Part shown: positions 5,936-7,741 of the stretch, piece after piece
Layout: the number at the start of each line of letters is the position of its first letter
Position numbering within the stretch: position 1 is the first letter of the stretch
Origin: Oscillospiraceae bacterium
GTDB taxonomy: Bacteria > Bacillota_A > Clostridia > Oscillospirales > Oscillospiraceae
Reading direction: 5' to 3'
DNA length: 7,741 nucleotides
NCBI GenBank assembly: GCA_017481325.1
Contig: JAFUPG010000082.1
Coordinates: 1 to 7,741, forward strand
Translations under genes and position numbers: made by a program
Notes under the pieces: generated by a model
Databases searched by the model: none
What the model was told of the DNA's origin: nothing
The model's input: only the letters and a program-made list of their open reading frames with translations

Positions 5936-7192
5936 ATGAACATCCACGATCTTGCCCCCAACATTGAATTTGTCAGCCAGTACGACGATGAAATCGGCGG
6001 CCTCATGGCCAAGGAGCTGCGCCGTCAGCGCAGAAACATCGAGCTCATCGCCTCGGAGAATATCGCCTCCCCGGCGGTCATGGCCTGCATGGGCACCATG
6101 CTCACCAATAAATATGCCGAGGGGCTCCCCGGAAGACGCTACTACGGCGGCTGCGAGGTGGTGGATGAGATCGAGCGCCTTGCCATTATCCGAGCCACCC
6201 AGCTCTTCGGCTGCGAGTTTGTCAATGTGCAGCCCCACAGCGGCGCCCAGGCCAATCTGGCGGTCTACGCCGCATTGCTCCAGCCCGGCGATACGATTTT
6301 GGGCATGAGCCTTGCCAACGGCGGCCACCTGACCCACGGTGCCCCTGCCAACCAGTCCGGCAAGATCTATAACGCCCTGTCCTACGGTGTCGATCCCGAG
6401 ACCGGCCGTATCGACTACGACGAGGTGGCCAGGCTGACGGAGATCCACAAGCCCAAGATCCTGGTGGCAGGTGCTTCCGCCTATCCCAGAGCCATCGACT
6501 TCAAGCGTTTTGCAGATATCGCCCATCAGAACGGCGCTCTGCTCATGGTGGATATGGCCCACATCGCCGGCCTTGTGGCAGGCGGTGTGCATATGAGCCC
6601 CGTGCCCTATGCCGATATCGTCACCACCACCACCCATAAGACCCTTCGTGGCCCCCGTGGCGGCATCATCATGGCAAAGGAGGAGTTCGGCAAGAAGATC
6701 AACTCCGCCGTCTTCCCCGGCACCCAGGGCGGCCCCTTGATGCACGTCATCGCCGCCAAGGCCATCTGCTTCAAGGAGGCCATGCAACAGGATTTCAAGG
6801 AATATGCCTCCCAGGTGGTAAAGAATGCCAAGGTTCTGGCAGAGAGCCTCCACGAAAAGGGCTTCGACCTGGTCTCCGGCGGCACCGATAACCACCTGAT
6901 GCTGGCTGACCTGCGCCCCCTGCACATCACCGGCAAGGAGCTGCAGTACCGCCTGGACGAGAACTATATCACCGTCAATAAGAACGCCATCCCCAACGAC
7001 CCGGAGAAGCCCTTTGTCACAAGCGGTGTCCGCATCGGCACTCCCGCTGCCACCACCCGTGGCATGAAGGAGGCGGAGATGAAAACCATCGCCCAGTGCA
7101 TCTACGACACCGCCGTAGACTTCCACGGCACCCAGGAGAAGGTCCGTGCCACCGTCAGCGCCCTGACCCAAAAATTCCCCCTCTACGAGTAA
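5936..7192 (+). CDS. glyA: Serine hydroxymethyltransferase
   Basis: PLP-dependent cytosolic enzyme that converts serine and tetrahydrofolate to glycine and 5,10-methylene-tetrahydrofolate, reversibly: the main source of one-carbon units and a route to glycine. The 418 residues match the family. Visible signatures: ELIASEN (36-42), [15 protein letters not shown] (60-74), [13 protein letters not shown] (99-111), GGHLTHG (129-135), [13 protein letters not shown], and [14 protein letters not shown] with the PLP lysine at K235. The C-terminal [14 protein letters not shown] is also present. ATG 5936 is chosen over an in-frame ATG at 5867, which lies inside the regulatory terminator. The start has a near-perfect AAAGGAGG site 7 bases upstream. 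It stands alone between a glycine-sensing leader and a strong terminator, so its level should follow the cell's glycine. Confidence 0.97.
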   Translation: MNIHDLAPNIEFVSQYDDEIGGLMAKELRRQRRNIELIASENIASPAVMACMGTMLTNKYAEGLPGRRYYGGCEVVDEIERLAIIRATQLFGCEFVNVQPHSGAQANLAVYAALLQPGDTILGMSLANGGHLTHGAPANQSGKIYNALSYGVDPETGRIDYDEVARLTEIHKPKILVAGASAYPRAIDFKRFADIAHQNGALLMVDMAHIAGLVAGGVHMSPVPYADIVTTTTHKTLRGPRGGIIMAKEEFGKKINSAVFPGTQGGPLMHVIAAKAICFKEAMQQDFKEYASQVVKNAKVLAESLHEKGFDLVSGGTDNHLMLADLRPLHITGKELQYRLDENYITVNKNAIPNDPEKPFVTSGVRIGTPAATTRGMKEAEMKTIAQCIYDTAVDFHGTQEKVRATVSALTQKFPLYE

Positions 7193-7225
7193 ATTGTCGC
7201 CTCATTTCCGAGAACTTGATCCGTG

Positions 7226-7260
7226 CAGCGCCCTTTCCTCGAAAGAAAGGGCGCTGTTTT
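7226..7260 (+). terminator. Intrinsic terminator of glyA
   Basis: A perfect 12-bp stem, CAGCGCCCTTTC (7226-7237) with GAAAGGGCGCTG (7245-7256), loop of 7 bases, followed by TTTT. It sits 33 bases after the glyA stop and separates glyA from the tRNA promoter. Its 3' arm can instead pair with a second downstream copy of CAGCGC (see findings). Confidence 0.88.
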
Positions 7261-7295
7261 AGCGGCAAAACAGCGCAGCTTACGCAAAAAAAAGA

Positions 7296-7323
7296 TTGCA
7301 ATTTCCTGCGCCTGTGGTATAAT
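7296..7323 (+). promoter_or_regulatory. Promoter of the tRNA-Ala gene
   Basis: TTGCAA (7296-7301) and a perfect TATAAT (7318-7323) are 16 bases apart. TGG just before the -10 box makes it an extended -10. It predicts initiation near 7330, about a dozen bases before the mature tRNA 5' end. It shows the tRNA gene is transcribed independently of glyA. Confidence 0.78.
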
Positions 7324-7342
7324 ACATTTTGCAAAATAAAAC

Positions 7343-7418
7343 GGGCTTGTAGCGCAGCTGGGAGCGCACCACATTCGCATTGTGGGGGTCGGGAGTTCGA
7401 ATCTCCTCAAGTCCACCA
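7343..7418 (+). tRNA. tRNA-Ala, anticodon CGC
   Basis: The 76 bases fold as a complete cloverleaf. The acceptor stem is GGGCTTG with CAAGTCC. The D arm is GCGC-AGCTGGGA-GCGC. The anticodon stem is CCACA with TGTGG around the loop TTCGCAT, giving anticodon CGC at 7376-7378. The variable loop is GGGTC. The T arm is GGGAG-TTCGAAT-CTCCT. Discriminator A is followed by an encoded CCA. The third acceptor pair is G3-U70, the identity element of alanine tRNAs, which confirms the assignment independently of the anticodon. It reads the codon GCG. A near-consensus promoter lies upstream and a strong terminator begins four bases downstream, so it forms a single-gene unit. Confidence 0.96.
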
Positions 7419-7421
7419 AAT

Positions 7422-7475
7422 AAGGTTGATAGTTTTGATACCATTGGTATTGAAACTATCAACCTTTTTCTTTTT
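7422..7475 (+). terminator. Long-stem intrinsic terminator after tRNA-Ala
   Basis: Bases 7422-7442 pair without interruption with 7446-7466: 21 bp including two adjacent G-U pairs, with a three-base ATT loop. TTT, C and TTTTT follow. The stem is much longer than needed for termination, and the tail is T-rich, giving efficient plus-strand stopping after the tRNA. On the minus strand it is preceded by AAAAA runs and has no T tail, so it is directional. Confidence 0.85.
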
Positions 7476-7740
7476 GTAAAAATGCTTGTGGAACAAGGCT
7501 TTTCAATGTTGCTGTTGTTTGAATAAGTTTCATTGTCAAGAAGGAATCACCCTTTTTTAGGTTGCGACAGATCGTAACGGTTATAAATAGATAATCACGC
7601 TGAAACTTTTCTCCAAGGAATAGCTTCGGCGTGACTATATTTGTTTCAGTATGGTAAGAAAAGTTACAGTGAAAAAACAGAATACAAGCCTTTTGATTGC
7701 TGACAAGCCCAAAACCTATTTGAAAACTGTAACTGAATAC
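7459..7740 (-). CDS. Possible C-terminal end of an unrecognised ORF, cut by window edge
   Basis: A minus-strand frame is open for 93 codons from the window edge to a TGA at 7461-7459. The translation includes VTPKLFLGEKFQRDYLFIT (about codons 36-54) and SFLTMKLIQTTATLKSLVPQ (66-85). I recognise no family. DNA over 7501-7740 is about 35% GC, where stops should be frequent, so 93 clear codons is mildly surprising. Against a real gene: the stop lies inside the tRNA terminator stem, no terminator of its own follows, and the composition is odd. It could be the end of a mobile-element gene, a decayed gene, or chance. Confidence 0.25.
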   Translation of the reverse strand, partial: VFSYSFQIGFGLVSNQKACILFFHCNFSYHTETNIVTPKLFLGEKFQRDYLFITVTICRNLKKGDSFLTMKLIQTTATLKSLVPQAFLQKEKG

Positions 7741-7741
7741 A
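7477..7741. other. AT-rich flank downstream of tRNA-Ala
   Basis: Apart from the doubtful minus-strand frame, these 265 bases hold no tRNA, repeat or promoter that I can support. Counted GC is 84 of 240 over 7501-7740 (35%), against 37 of 60 (62%) in a sampled stretch of glyA (6001-6060). The drop right after a tRNA gene is the usual place for an integrated element to begin. No second copy of the tRNA 3' end is visible within the window, so an attachment site is not shown. Confidence 0.4.

Noticed and set aside
5882..7171. 429-codon minus-strand frame opposite glyA
   Set aside because: Gly/His/Asp-rich antisense shadow of glyA. It also runs into the riboswitch terminator. GlyA motifs on the plus strand are unambiguous.
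7183..7462. Two minus-strand frames reading antisense through the tRNA (containing RRFELPTPTMRM and EIRTPDPHNAN)
   Set aside because: These are the well-known spurious translations of the reverse strand of a tRNA gene. They span the tRNA, its promoter and the glyA terminator, so they are not proteins.

Overview
The window looks like chromosome from a Gram-positive, moderately GC-rich member of the Clostridia, most likely an Oscillospiraceae/Ruminococcaceae-type gut anaerobe. The signs are strong AGGAGG-type ribosome binding sites, a strong C/G third-position bias in the coding parts, a tandem glycine riboswitch, a TagO/MnaA-like wall-polymer gene pair, and an interspersed hairpin repeat (CTTCTCCTTGAGGAGAAG) of a kind I remember from gut Clostridia. 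The taxonomic call is inference. Nothing here marks a phage, and no gene forms an obviously new system. The window is mostly housekeeping genes, with two odd non-coding flanks.

Layout. Bases 1-433 hold no gene. They form a nested set of inverted repeats: an outer pair of arms at about 4-39 and 402-430, an intermediate 10-bp pair, and an inner 163-bp hairpin element at 109-271. Three genes then lie on the minus strand: a 54-codon membrane peptide (534-698) with its own promoter and terminator, a nitroreductase-family flavoprotein (786-1307), and a biotin-protein ligase without a DNA-binding domain (1327-2109). The last two form a tight pair read birA then nitroreductase. A divergent promoter region (2110-2292) separates them from a plus-strand run: trpS (2293-3309), a WecA/TagO-type polyprenyl-phosphate HexNAc-1-phosphate transferase (3331-4428) and a UDP-GlcNAc 2-epimerase (4415-5563). 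Their spacings of 21 nt and -14 nt suggest one transcript.

Bases 5564-5935 hold a promoter, a tandem glycine riboswitch and an intrinsic terminator, followed by glyA (5936-7192). A strong terminator separates glyA from a tRNA-Ala(CGC) gene (7343-7418), which has its own near-consensus promoter and a 21-bp terminator stem. The last 265 bases fall to about 35% GC, against about 62% in a sampled stretch of glyA. They carry one unrecognised minus-strand reading frame that is open to the window edge, a possible junction with foreign or decayed mobile DNA beside the tRNA gene.

How the genes fit together. The WecA-like enzyme makes undecaprenyl-PP-GlcNAc and the epimerase makes UDP-ManNAc, the first two ingredients of a ManNAc-GlcNAc linkage unit such as that of wall teichoic acid. 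GlyA interconverts serine and glycine and feeds one-carbon folate metabolism, with its mRNA sensing glycine directly. BirA biotinylates carboxylase carrier proteins. TrpS charges tRNA-Trp.
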